Part shown: positions 12,067 to 22,554 of the stretch, one piece after another | How positions within the stretch are numbered: position 1 is the stretch's first letter | Layout of the letters: every line of letters begins with the position of its first letter | Origin: Raffaelea ambrosiae | Taxonomy: Eukaryota; Ascomycota; Sordariomycetes; Ophiostomatales; Ophiostomataceae | Direction: 5' to 3' | NCBI GenBank assembly: GCA_002778195.1 | Contig: PCDI01000010.1 | Location: 186,001 to 250,000, forward strand | DNA length: 64,000 nucleotides | Program-made: the position numbers and the translations under genes | The notes under the pieces: generated by a model | What the model was told of the DNA's origin: nothing | The model's input: the letters and a program-made list of their open reading frames with translations, nothing else | Databases searched by the model: none

Positions 12067-14006
12067 ATGCCGCTTAAATCGCGCTATCCGGACGTCGAGA
12101 TCCCAGATGTCGACATCTGGACCTTCTTGTTTGAACGCAAGACCAAGGATTTCACCGACAGCAAAGGTGTGTGCGCGTCGCTCTGTCCGAATCGCTTCCT
12201 CGTTCATTTTTCTGGCCCTGGGGCCTTCTTACCACGTTGCTGACCGGAAAACACGCCAGAGATTTTCACCGACAGCGCCACCGACCGCACCTACACCTTT
12301 GGCGACTTGCGCAGTGCCGCTGTCCAGTTCGGCCGCGGCCTCCGGGCCCTGTGGGACTGGAAGCGCGGCGATGTGCTCAACTTCTACACCCCCAACAGCG
12401 TCGACACGCCCGCCCTGATGATGGGCCTGATCTGGGCCGGCGGCGTGGCCTCGCCTGCCAATCCGCTGTACACGGAGGCCGAGCTCACGTACCAGCTGCG
12501 CGACTGCGGCGCCAAGGCCATTGTCACTCAGCTGGCCAATCTGGACACGGCGCGGCGAGCGGCGCACAATGTCGGCATCCCCGAGGACCGCATTATTTTG
12601 CTGGGCGACGTCCACGACCCGACGGGCACCTTCCGCCACTTCACGGCCATCCGCAGTGCGCCGCACCACGGCCGCATCACCCGGCCGCACATCGACCCGC
12701 GCAACGACTTGGCCTGGCTGGTGTACAGCTCCGGCACCACGGGCCTGCCCAAGGGCGTCTGCCTCACGCACCGCAACAGCGTGGCCAACATGATGCAGAT
12801 CTTGCACATCGATGCAGCGCTCTTCCAGCCATATGGAGGCTTCGACGGCAAAGGAGACAGGTCTCTGGGCATAGCGCCCTTCTTTCACATTTATGTTGGT
12901 TCTCCACCGTCCCTCTCTCTGAAAGCAGCAAGATGCAACGGCCGAAAGCTGACATCCCGTTTCTCAACCCACCGTCACACAGGGCCTGGCCGTCACCATC
13001 CTCGTGTTTGTCATGAAGGGCTGGGAGCTGATCATCATGGAGCGCTTCGACATTGAGCGGGCCTGCCAGTTGATTGAGAAGCACCGGATCTCGCTCATCT
13101 ATGTACCGCCGCCCGTCATCCTGGCGTTCGCTAAGCACCCGTGCGTCGACAAGTACGACCTGACGTCGCTGCGCGTCTTCAGCTCGGGCGCGGCACCGCT
13201 GTCGCAGGAGCTGACGTTGGCGCTGTGGGACCGCCTCAAGATCGTGGTCAAGCAGGGCTACGGGCTCTCGGAGACGTCGCCCTGCTCGCACAACCAGCAC
13301 CCAGATGACTGGGCCAAGTTTATGGGCTCGGTTGGCAAGCTGGTGCCCAACATGGAGGCCAAGGTGGTCGACCCCGAGACCGAGGAAGAAGTGCCCGAGG
13401 GCGTGCCCGGCGAGCTGTGGCTCAAGGGCCCCAACATCTTTGCCGGCTATCTGAACCTGCCAGACAACACGCAGGCCACCATGTCGCCTTGCGGCTACTT
13501 CAAGACGGGCGACATTATGACCTACGACAAGCACGGCAACTTTTACTGTGTCGACCGTTTGAAGGAGCTGATCAAGTACAGTACGTTGGCTCACCACGCT
13601 TGATATGCTATCGAACCCGTTTCTTATGCTTTTCACCCCCCTCTCCTTCTATTCCGCTTGCTAACTTCCGACAGAGGGTTTCCAGGTCCCGCCGGCCGAG
13701 CTCGAGGGTCTGCTGCTGGACCACCCAGACGTGCTCGATGTTGGCGTCATTGGTGTCGAGGACCGCTCCCAGGCCACCGAAGTGCCACGCGCCTACGTCG
13801 TGCTCAAGCCCGGCGTGCCTCGCGAGACGGCCAAGGCCCAGGAGATTGTCGACTGGCTGGGCAAGCAGGTGGCCCCGCACAAGAAGCTGCGCGGCGGCGT
13901 GCACTTTATCGATGCGGTGCCCAAGTCGGCCTCGGGCAAGATCCTGCGCCGTTTCCTGCGCGACCAGGCACGGCAGGAAGAGCGGGCCACCGACTCGAAA
14001 CTATGA
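12067..14006 (+). CDS. Peroxisomal 4-coumarate-CoA ligase-like acyl-CoA synthetase
   Basis: The gene has four exons, 12067-12166, 12260-12894, 12983-13580 and 13675-14006, giving 554 residues, the usual size of the family. All introns are short (88-94 bp), and introns 1 and 3 carry clear CTGAC/CTAAC branch sites. It is an adenylate-forming enzyme (ANL superfamily). The ATP-binding motif YSSGTTGLPKGV, the YGLSETSP motif, GYFKTGDI, the hinge segment DRLKELIKYKGFQVPPAELE and the C-terminal catalytic lysine motif PKSASGKILRR are all present. The family activates a carboxylic acid with ATP and transfers it to CoA. Fungal members act on aryl, phenylacetyl-type or fatty acids, and the substrate here is unknown. 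The last three residues are Ser-Lys-Leu, a canonical PTS1 signal, so it should act in the peroxisome. It is convergent with ATP11, 238 bp away, and shows no sign of decay. Confidence 0.93.
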
Positions 14007-14223
14007 TCCGTGGCTGTATAGTTATGTTGTAAATATATACATACATAGAGGAGGGAAGACAAATGAGAGGTAGAACTGTTCAGAACATGCTAGAATCAAG
14101 ATTGATTTGTTATATATATATATCAGTGATTTGTGTGAATTCGTGGATAGGTATGCATCCATATGCGCGTGTGTGAGTCCGTGTTATTTGTACATTTCTA
14201 CATTGTCTCTTCTTATCTAACCC

Positions 14224-14251
14224 CATCTACCCCATCTACCCCATCTACCCC
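14224..14251. repeat. 9-bp tandem repeat at the ATP11 stop codon
   Basis: On the plus strand CCCATCTAC is repeated three times in a row. On the coding (minus) strand each unit carries a TAG, and the ATP11 stop (14245-14247) is the first of them. Loss or gain of one unit would leave the protein end unchanged. Confidence 0.85.
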
Positions 14252-15522
14252 AGCTTCTCCACCTCGTCCATCAGCTTTTCCACCGTAAACTGCGGGTCTC
14301 CGGCCGCAAACCACTGCAGCAGCTGCCGCCGCGCCCGGGCGCCCTCGTCCACGATGTTGGGCCCCCGGCCCGCGGCCGCCGACTGGTCCGTTGCCAGCTG
14401 TGTGCCCGGGATCGCCCACGCGCCGTAGAACCGCTGCAGACACATGACCAGCCACCGAGCGTCGTCGAGCGTCGCGCCGCGGCCCTCGCTGACCTGGCCC
14501 TGCATCAGCACCACGCCGCAGTCCGTCGCCAGGTCTGTGTGGTGCGTCACCGTTGTGTGCGGCTGCGCAAACTCGCCCCGCAGCTTGTACTCGGCCACCT
14601 GCGTGAACAGGACGGTGCTGGCGGCACCGCCGCCACCGCCGCTCTGCAGGGAGGCGGTGTCGTCGAACGTCCACTGCAGGAAGTGGATCTCGGCGCCCTG
14701 CTCCGGGTGCGGCACGGGCAGGACAAACTGCGGCCGGGCCCGGGCGGCGGCCTCCATGGCGGCGTAGGTCTGGGCGGGGATGACGGCGCAGAGAGACAGC
14801 GGGTCGGCCGCGAAGCGCAGGCGCCAGATGGCCGTGAGCTCTTCGACGGGGAGGACGCGGGCCTTGTCGAGGTCGAGCATGGAGGAGAGCGGGCGGGCGC
14901 CGCCGCGGGACGAAGAGGGGGACGAGGCCGCCGATGTCGCGGTTTGTGATGGCGCTGCCTTGTCTGCTGGTGCCTGGGTCTGTGATTGTGCCTCGGGTTG
15001 TGACTGTCTTGTCGAAGCTGCCGTGGTGGCTGTCGTGGACGTTGTGGACGAGGCTGCAGCCGCCTTGGCCTCGCCTGGCTTGTCGGGCATCACCACGGCA
15101 TCCTTCTGCCGCAGGGCCCGGATCTTGTCGGCATATGCCTGCTTCAGCGCCTCAATGTCGCCCACGCCTTCTTGCTTGGCCTTGGCATCGAGCCGGCTGC
15201 GGTATCGTTCGAGCACGGAGGAGGAGGGCGAGGGAGGGGTGGAGGGGGTCGAGGTGGGCGAGCTAGTCGAGCTAGTCGAGGAGGACGTGGAAGGGCTGGA
15301 GTCGGTGGATTCGGTCGAGTAGTGTCGCCGGCACAGCCGTGCAGAGGCCGTTGCCAGAGCTGGCGACTGTGACCGCAGCTGGGATACCAAGCAGGTGCTA
15401 TGTGCCCTTGTGCTGCTCAGGCTGAGTTGGCTTCGAAATGGACGCAGAGCTAGCTGTAGCCGAGTCGAGGAGGAGGCACCGGCCATTTTGGCTGCCGCTG
15501 CAGCGGCTACCGTTGATGCCAT
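14245..15522 (-). CDS. ATP11: Mitochondrial F1-ATPase assembly factor ATP11
   Basis: This single exon encodes 425 residues from the ATG at 15522. The frame stays open about 20 codons further upstream but without an ATG. The N-terminus is rich in Ala, Ser and Arg (about residues 1-75, RLCRRHYSTE) and fits a mitochondrial presequence. A Ser/Thr linker and a short helical segment (VLERYRSRLDAKAKQEG) follow. The C-terminal half, about 210-425, is the ATP11 domain: LDLDKARVLPVEELTAIWR, HFLQWTF, EYKLRGEFAQPHTTVTHH and DARWLVMCLQRFYG. Atp11 is a chaperone that binds the F1 beta subunit in the matrix and prevents its aggregation before hexamer assembly. The Ser/Thr/Gln-rich linker (about residues 150-205) is long, as in other filamentous fungi. 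No stops or frameshifts are seen. Confidence 0.93.
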   Translation of the reverse strand: MASTVAAAAAAKMAGASSSTRLQLALRPFRSQLSLSSTRAHSTCLVSQLRSQSPALATASARLCRRHYSTESTDSSPSTSSSTSSTSSPTSTPSTPPSPSSSVLERYRSRLDAKAKQEGVGDIEALKQAYADKIRALRQKDAVVMPDKPGEAKAAAASSTTSTTATTAASTRQSQPEAQSQTQAPADKAAPSQTATSAASSPSSSRGGARPLSSMLDLDKARVLPVEELTAIWRLRFAADPLSLCAVIPAQTYAAMEAAARARPQFVLPVPHPEQGAEIHFLQWTFDDTASLQSGGGGGAASTVLFTQVAEYKLRGEFAQPHTTVTHHTDLATDCGVVLMQGQVSEGRGATLDDARWLVMCLQRFYGAWAIPGTQLATDQSAAAGRGPNIVDEGARARRQLLQWFAAGDPQFTVEKLMDEVEKLG

Positions 15523-16169
15523 TGTGCAATTGGACGGAAGGGCCAAGGGGGAAGCACGCAAACGGAAAACAGAGACAACCACAGGCGCCGGTCTGGCCTC
15601 TCGAGTCTTTGGTCGCGAACCTCGAGTTTTGGTGAAGATCCGTTTGTTTCGTTATCGCTATCGAAATTTTTGTTCAGTCTTCGCGGCACGTGACACCGCC
15701 ACCACCAGGCTTGTTCATCACCAGCCTGGCCATCGGTGAATTTGGACACTGAGTATTATTAGTGAGTTGAAACTACTTCGTTTGTTACAAGACAATTATA
15801 TTTTTTAACTTCGAACTGAATACACAAAACAAGTAAAAAAAAAAAAAAAAGCCATAACAGCCCATTATAGTACCCGAAAATGCTCATTGCGAATTTCCCT
15901 TTTTGGAGGTGCTCCTGTGCTGTCCCTGCTCCAGTCTGCTTAGCGGGTGCGCGCTCCTGTGCCCTCGTGTGCCCCCTCCTGTGCCATCGTGTGCCGGCAC
16001 AGCCACAGAGCCTTATTTTAGGCCACCCGCCTTGGCTTCACACAATTTGAGAGGCACGCATAACTGCATATCGCGGAAAGCCGCGTAATCAGGGACCAAA
16101 TGACTCACAACAACTTCATCGAGGTGGTATTAGGATGTGGTCCTTTGTCCTGTGCTCTGAAAGCGCCTT
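15523..16169. other. Intergenic between ATP11 and the LINE remnant
   Basis: It holds the ATP11 promoter (CT-rich on the minus strand just upstream of 15522), a 16-base A run at 15835-15850, and a near-duplicate phrase (CTCCTGTGCC, then TCGTGTGCC) near 15951-15995. I see no gene. The LINE reverse-transcriptase frame that should follow ORF1 on the minus strand is not here. Confidence 0.55.
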
Positions 16170-17537
16170 TCAGCCACACCAGCACCCCCCGCCTGGCGTC
16201 GGTCGCATTATGTTTCCTCCGTACCCGTTGAGGGGTCGGTTGTGTTGTCCTGGCCTGTTGGTGAGGCCCGTGGGGGCCATGTTCGTAACAGGGGGCTTCC
16301 GGCACCCACGTGCCTTATAGTCCCACGTCTGGCAGCGGTGGCAGATTTGCGGTCGGGTGTCTGGCCGGTACGGGACGGCGCGGTAGAGGCAGTAGTCGAG
16401 GATAACGCCGTCCCGAATAAGTAAAGCGGCGTCAGCGTCGGTGGCCACGGTAAGGCACAGACTGCCAGAGCGGGCCGGCGGGCCGTCCTTACGGATCATA
16501 GGGCGTGTCTGGAGAACCGGGCAGGGCGTGTTGAGTCTAGTACGTAGGTCTTGATGGAGTGTGTCGGCTGGCACGCCATGGAGGACGACTTTCGGGCCAG
16601 TGATCGTGACGTCGGCGCCGAGGTCGTTGGCCCAGGATACGTCCTTGACGTACCACCGGTCCGTTCCTCCCGAAAAGACGACGGCGCTGTCGCCGCTTAG
16701 GAGCTGGCGTACGGCGAATGCCTGGATGCGGTCGCCGGCGGCGGGTTTGACGGCGTTAACGATGGTCTCGCATGACGGTGGTGACGTCATACGGCTAGTG
16801 TAGAGGATGACCTCCTCGCGTGGCGGTGGCTTCGTTACTGTGGTGTTAGCGTTGCCGTGGCGGACGTTTGTTTATTACTGCAGGGGGGTGGTTTGTGTGG
16901 ACAGCTTGGCCGCGTACGTGGGTGGTGGGTTGGTGGTGGTGGCCGCTGGCGTCGTCACCGTGGCCGGAGGCGGCGCCATGGCGGCGCGGAGTGCTTGAGA
17001 GGTGACGGTATAGAAGAGCTTTTGTAGGATCGTGTCGACGGCTGAGCCAGTGAGGGGGTCCGCTTCGTACACGATAGCAAGCGCGGTTGTGAGGGCGTCT
17101 GCGTGGCCATCAGCGATGCCGCAAATCTTGGCGACGTCCTCGGGTATGTTCGTGGTGTGCGGTGTGATGGTCGGCGGAGTGGCGCGTGTGTTGGTCGTCT
17201 TGCTCGGGGTCAGTGGAGTGGCAGGGACGGTGTCGCGGCCGGGCGGCGTGGAGGGTGCGGCAAGAGGTGTCTCTGCGGCTGTACGGCTGCGCTTGGTCGG
17301 GGACCGTTGCGGGCCTTCGGAGACGACGATGACGTCGTTCGTGGGGCGGCGCAGTGGGCTGCTGGCCAGTGTCGAGCTGTCGGCCGTGGATGGTCGCGGG
17401 CGCTTGCTGGCCGTCGGTGGTGGCACAGCGGGGGGGCCGCGGTGCGGTGCCGTGGCACGGCGCGGCGCGCTGCGCCCGCTGGGAGCGGCAGTGGGCATGC
17501 CGGCGGCAGTGCAGGCGGGAGAGGTTTCAGGGATCAA
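16170..17537 (-). pseudogene. LINE (Tad-like) ORF1 with two in-frame stops; ORF2 missing
   Basis: One frame runs from about 17537 (first ATG at 17498) to the stop at 16170, about 455 codons. It is interrupted only by two adjacent TAA codons at 16875-16877 and 16872-16874. The N-terminal half is Pro/Thr/Ala-rich with basic patches. After the stops comes PPREEVILYTSRMTSPPS, which resembles the start of the nucleic-acid-binding part of Tad-type ORF1 proteins. Near the C-terminus is a CCHC knuckle, CHRCQTWDYKARGC, in which the His is replaced by Tyr. ORF1 proteins bind element RNA, and the knuckle would contact nucleic acid. The two stops fit CAA-to-TAA changes and the His loss fits CAT-to-TAT, all C-to-T, so RIP is a likely cause. 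No reverse transcriptase or endonuclease frame follows, so the element is dead. Confidence 0.75.
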
Positions 17538-18049
17538 GCGAGTGTATGGTGGTTTATAAAGTGATTTTGAAATCGTTGGCCTTTTTTCTTTTTTTCATAT
17601 TCGCCATCTGAACGCAATCAAACGGTGTACCGCCTTGGTTGACATGGACGAGAGCAAGATTGGCGACAATTCACCGAACAGACGAGCACGCGCAATTTTA
17701 TGTGATCTTTAAACACATGTTTCGCCGGCCTTTTTTCTTTGCGCCTTGGCTACCACACCAACCCATCTTGGAATTCTCAGGTCGTTTGATTATATGACTT
17801 TTGTTTTGCAATGGTGGGGAGGAGTCGAGGTTCCCGCCGGATTGACGAAGGCGGTTGATTATCATTCGAACATCCTACCAATAGTCTCTCGAGCAAACAG
17901 ACAGGTTAGCTTAGTAGTGTCTTTCGATGAACTTCTCGCGTTTATATAAGAAAACTTAAGGGGAACTGTCGCTCCCGTTTAGCGGCAGCCCGCTGTTATT
18001 CGTGAAACTCGACGAGCAGACAAAGATCAAACCATCTTGGGAATTAGCT
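17538..18049. other. Transition into the AT-rich block
   Basis: Base composition changes within a few hundred bases here, from balanced to strongly AT-rich after about 18050. The phrase ACCATCTTGG-AATT occurs twice in variant form (near 17760 and 18030). No gene is seen. Confidence 0.55.
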
Positions 18050-20328
18050 AATACACTTATTTAAAAATGTTAAAGCAAGAGTTAAATCTTTTATTATTTA
18101 ATAAGACGAAAAGATGGCTTTTTTAAAATAATATATAATTAACTATTTTTAATAATAATTATATAATATTACGGCTTTATTCGTAGCTTTGTTTTAACGT
18201 GTTTATCTTTTAGTGTTTTAATAACTAGTGTTTTAATAACTTTAACCGCTTTAATACCGCTTTTCGTAAAAACTAATACTTTATAAATATAAGATTTAAT
18301 AATAAAATACCCTTTATTATTATTAACTTCGTTATTAATATTAATATTGTTTTTAAACTATATTAAATATTAAACTTAGCTATTAAAAAGAATAATAAAC
18401 GTATTTAAACGTATAAGCTTAAGAATCCTTTACGTTAACTTATTTTTATTAATTATAATATTTATAAAAATGTATTTTTTTATATTTATTATTTATTAAA
18501 AAAAATACGATAACTCGGTTAATAGTAAAAAATCGTAGTTAAAGTACGTTACGTTAGCTATACTATAATATAAAGGGTTTAATTCGTGGATTTTATTTAA
18601 TTGTAGTTGTAAATATTTAAATAAAAAAGTTAGGTTGATATATATAAATAAAATAAAGAGGAAATAGTTATATAATTTAGAATTATATTTAAACGTTATA
18701 ACGAAGTAAAGCGGAAGGAATTATAGCGGGTTTAAACCGACTTAAACCGACTCGAGTTAATTTAAACCACTTTAAGCTAATTCGAGTTAATTTAAGTTAA
18801 TTCGAGTTAATTCGAGCTTTAGTAAGTTCGTTTTTAAATAAAAAGCTTTTATTTATAAAAAGGACGATAAATTTTCATAGTTAATAAAAACAGTTTTATA
18901 AAAAGCTATTGTTTTATTATATTATATTTATAATAAATTTTAATTATAAAAAAATCTTTTATAAACATCGTAAGTAGTTATATAAGTAGGAGTACTTTTC
19001 GTATTTCGAACACTTTTTAATCACTCTTTTAAAGCTATCGCTTAACCCTATCTCTTAAAGCCCTTTAAATAACCACTTTATAAAATCCTTTTAAACAAAT
19101 GAGAAAGTTTTATATAAAATGCTTACTTTTTACTATTATTACTATCGTATTAAAACATCTTATATTTAAAAAGGTAAATGTTTTATTTATAATTTTAAAC
19201 CGTTTTTAATTTATAATAACGAAGATTATAAGCCGACGATGAAAAAACACACTTTTAAATAACCTTAAAGATTATTATTAATATATTCGTTATTAATTTC
19301 CAAAAGTCTTTCTTTTATTAACTAAAGAAAACTAATCTATCTTTAAAGTATTAGTTTAAATATATACGAATAAAAGTATATTATTTTAATAAAGTAAAAA
19401 GTTATAATAAAAAAAAAAGCTTAACGATATAAAATATTAATAAGTTTATTTATTATTTAATATAAGTAAATAAATTAATGGTTTTTATAATATATATAGT
19501 ACTATATAGTTATAAATATAAGTTTTTTTCTCTTTATATAATTGTTTGGTTTTTATAAACATACTTTATATAGTTTTATTAAATTTAAATAAACACTATA
19601 TATATCAATTATAAAAGTTGGAACGACTTTCGAAAGAAAACTATAGTACGAAGTACGAAGTACTATATATTAGTTATTTTTTTCTATATATATTATTTAC
19701 CACTTTTAACGGTTTTTTATTTAAAAGTTAAACACGGCGTAGCTTAAAGCGTTTTACGTGTAATTTATTATTAATAGCCGTTAATTTTAAACTTTTTATA
19801 TAAAAAAAAAAACTTTAATCGAAGAATAACCTATATTACTAACTTAAACAAAAACTAACGTTAATAAAAAAAAGATAAAAATAATTATAAATAAACGAGC
19901 GGTGAGAGAAGAGTTAATATTCACTCGTATACGGTGCGACATTAAGATAATGCTCGAGATATATGCTGATGTATGTATAAAACCATAACGCGATAACGGT
20001 CGATTATATCGTAGTTAACGTAGTAATCGTATATAAGTATTACGCGCTATTTACGTAAATAAGCTTAACGCAACTCTTAATTAAGCACGCTTATAAATAA
20101 AATGTTAATTTACGACTAAAAGGTTAAAAAAACGGCGATACCACTTATAATACGAAAATACATTTATTTTATCTTTAAGTTATTAAATAACGTTAATAAA
20201 TTATATTAACCCTTTTTAAAAGTGTTACGACTACCGTTATTATTAATCGACTTAAAAGATTAATTTAACGAGGTTTTATTAAACCCACCGATAAAACCAC
20301 CACCCTTAAGCGAGTCTTTTTTACCACC
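18050..20328. other. Unidentified, heavily RIP-mutated repeat DNA
   Basis: I cannot assign this segment to LTR families A, B or C. It has no open frame of any length. Between about 18735 and 18830 a degenerate 10-bp unit of the type TTAATTCGAG recurs. Further GC-richer traces lie near 19890-20060. It may be an older transposon beyond recognition by eye. Confidence 0.5.
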
Positions 20329-20604
20329 TGTCACGAACCGCCGTGCCGGAGCCCCACCCTGCTTGCTTATTGTCTGTCTGCTCGTATGCTAGCTGGCAGA
20401 CCTAGCTGATCCCCCCTGAGATTACTGCCGCTTGTCACCGCTATCGTAGATAGTTCTTTGAGCCGCATCTGCCTCCTGAACGTAGCTCCTTGAGCTACGT
20501 CTTCGTCTACAACCTGACCTCTACCTGTACCTTTGTAGAAGACTAGCTATCCTAAATATACTGCATCTCGTCCCTGCCTACCTGTCTGCCTGCCGGCCGT
20601 GACA
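20329..20604 (+). repeat. Solo LTR of Ty3/gypsy family A, TSD ccacc
   Basis: This 276-bp LTR begins TGTCACG and ends CGTGACA (7-bp inverted ends). It is flanked by the 5-bp direct repeat ccacc at 20324-20328 and 20605-20609. It matches the LTRs of A2 and A3 along its full length with few differences. The intact duplication shows an insertion later reduced to one LTR by recombination. A perfect 9-bp inverted repeat (ACGTAGCTC-ctt-GAGCTACGT) lies at 20480-20500. Confidence 0.95.
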
Positions 20605-21340
20605 CCACCTTTCTTTTAACCCTTTTTTTTATTTTTATATCGCCGGGCTTATAAAGCACTGATTTTCGTAGCACTCATAATCATAAAATAGAAATAACTA
20701 AGGTATAGCGCGTTAGAGCGAAAATGAAAAAGATAGGATTGTATGTTATTTACTTAAAGCGTATTATTAAATAACTATACTGTTATATATATTATTCCCT
20801 CGTTAAATACTATAATATTAAATAAATCTTTAATGGTTATAAATATATACGATTTTTCGCTATTATAAGCGAGTAGTTAGCGATGGGTAGTTATAACCGT
20901 GAGCTTCACTTAAGCTTTTTTATACGTACGTAATCCTCGTTATAATAAATTCTACCGGTTGTTTTTATATATTAATAAACATATTATTATTATTCATTAA
21001 ATACTATTTTAACTCTGTTATAGTATTAACTACAATTATTACAACCGCTTACGTAAACTTAATGTATAAATAAAACTAGTTATTGGTTTCGAAAAAGTAA
21101 AGCTCTCTTTTATTGTTTTAATATCAAAAGCCGTTAATGTTTTAATACTACTATATAGCCGTCTTTCCTTTTAAAGTACCGCTAACGAAGCTACTTTAAC
21201 CTCGTTACTCACGGCCGCCGCTCTTTATCGTAAACATTATTAATAAATTTACAATAGATTTACGGTGGTTTGTTAAAGGGTGAAGCGAGCGGCGAAATAA
21301 ATAAAAATAGTTTATAAAAAAAAAAAAAAAAAAAAAAAAN
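20605..21340. other. AT-rich DNA ending in a 24-A run and a single N
   Basis: The segment after the solo LTR is RIP-mutated and unassigned. It ends in an A run (21316-21339), one N at 21340, and then abruptly family A gag sequence in mid-gene. This looks like an assembly join rather than a biological junction. Confidence 0.6.
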
Positions 21341-22554
21341 TGACTGAGCAACTACTCGACGCGCGTATAAACCTCGAGCACCTCCGCCGTTTACAAGCCC
21401 CGACTGTACCTGCCCCCTCGTCTGCTTCCCCCCTGCCCTCGTCCATTGACGCCGGCGAAGGTCGAACTCTGGCACCGTATCCTCCGACTCCTCTCAAACC
21501 TCCCTCGACCACCCGCTCTGAAAAGCTACTCGACCCTAACAAGTTCGACGGTACTCGCTCGGACCTCCGCCGCTTTAAACAAGCCGTACGAAACAAACTA
21601 ACTGTTAACGCTAATCGCTTCCCTACTCCCGTCTCTCGCTTGGTTTATACAACGAGCCGCTTAACAAGCGCGGCTTACGCGTAAATTCTCCCGTACTGCC
21701 GGAACGATTACGAGGTACTCCGCGACTATCATAACATCTTGGAAATCCTTAATCGAGCGTTCGAAGACCCCGACCTAGTCCAAAATTCCCGCCAAAAACT
21801 GCTCCGCTACCGCTAGACGAATAAAGACTTTAACACCTTCTTTACTGAATTCCAACGGCTTGCTATGAAAGCCGAAATACCCGACGAACAGCTTCGAACC
21901 ATCTTAAAAGATGCTATTTCCTATAAGTTATACTAACACTGGATTTATGCTAATGCTCTTACACCAGACTATTACGGCTTTGTAACGTTACTACAATCTC
22001 TAAACAACCACCGCCTCCGCTTAAACGCCCGAGGCTCCCTCCAACGCCCCCCCGCCGCGAACACCGCCCCTACTCGTACTCCCCGAGCGCCTATCACGAC
22101 GCCAACTCCCTCACTCCCTACCCCGTTCGCTAAGAAGCCTAACGCCGCTCCGCTTCCCAACCCGATGAACCTATCTCACCAACGCCGCGACACCACCCGC
22201 TAAGACCGTGGCGAGTGTTATCGTTACGAGTCGAAAGATTATTTTGTAGCCGCCTACTCGTACCCTGACACCCGCGACCCTCGTGCGCTTGGCCTTCGTA
22301 ACGCCGGCGTCCCTAGCCCTGCCGCCTCGTCTCGACACTCCTTTAACGGCTGCCGTCACCACTCGCGTGACCGCCGCTCCCACCGCTCTTCCGACTCTCG
22401 TTCCCTTCGACAACTGTCGGGGGAAGGGGTGCGCTTGGACTAAGTCGTGTGCCAGGCCCGCTCCTTAACGCACCTTATACCGTCGTTCGAATCTCCTTAG
22501 CCGCTGCCCATAGACTTCCTATCGAGGAAGAATATAATCAACGCTTTAACCTAA
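21341..22554 (+). pseudogene. A1 gag fragment
   Basis: This is the gag frame without its start. It contains the capsid-like segment (LLDPNKFDGTRSDLRRFKQ in variant form, near 21530) and a CCHC knuckle near 22210-22260 that now reads CYRYESKDYFVAAY: three of four zinc ligands are changed to Tyr (Cys-to-Tyr twice, His-to-Tyr once). Internal TAG/TAA codons interrupt the frame. Gag forms the virus-like particle and packages element RNA in the cytoplasm, and this copy could not. Confidence 0.8.

Noticed and set aside
12229..13636. Long minus-strand frames (219 and 290 codons) opposite the CoA ligase
   Set aside because: They are shadows of GC-rich third positions in the ligase gene, whose motifs are unmistakable.
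15523..15582. Upstream extension of ATP11 by 20 codons
   Set aside because: The extension has no ATG; the ATG at 15522 starts a plausible mitochondrial presequence.
15835..15850. A run as the poly(A) tail of the LINE remnant
   Set aside because: The LINE ORF1 is on the minus strand, so its tail would appear as T on the plus strand.
17032..17559. Plus-strand frame of 175 codons opposite the LINE ORF1
   Set aside because: Gly/Val/Arg-rich mirror of the Pro/Ala/Thr-rich ORF1; the minus strand carries the zinc knuckle.
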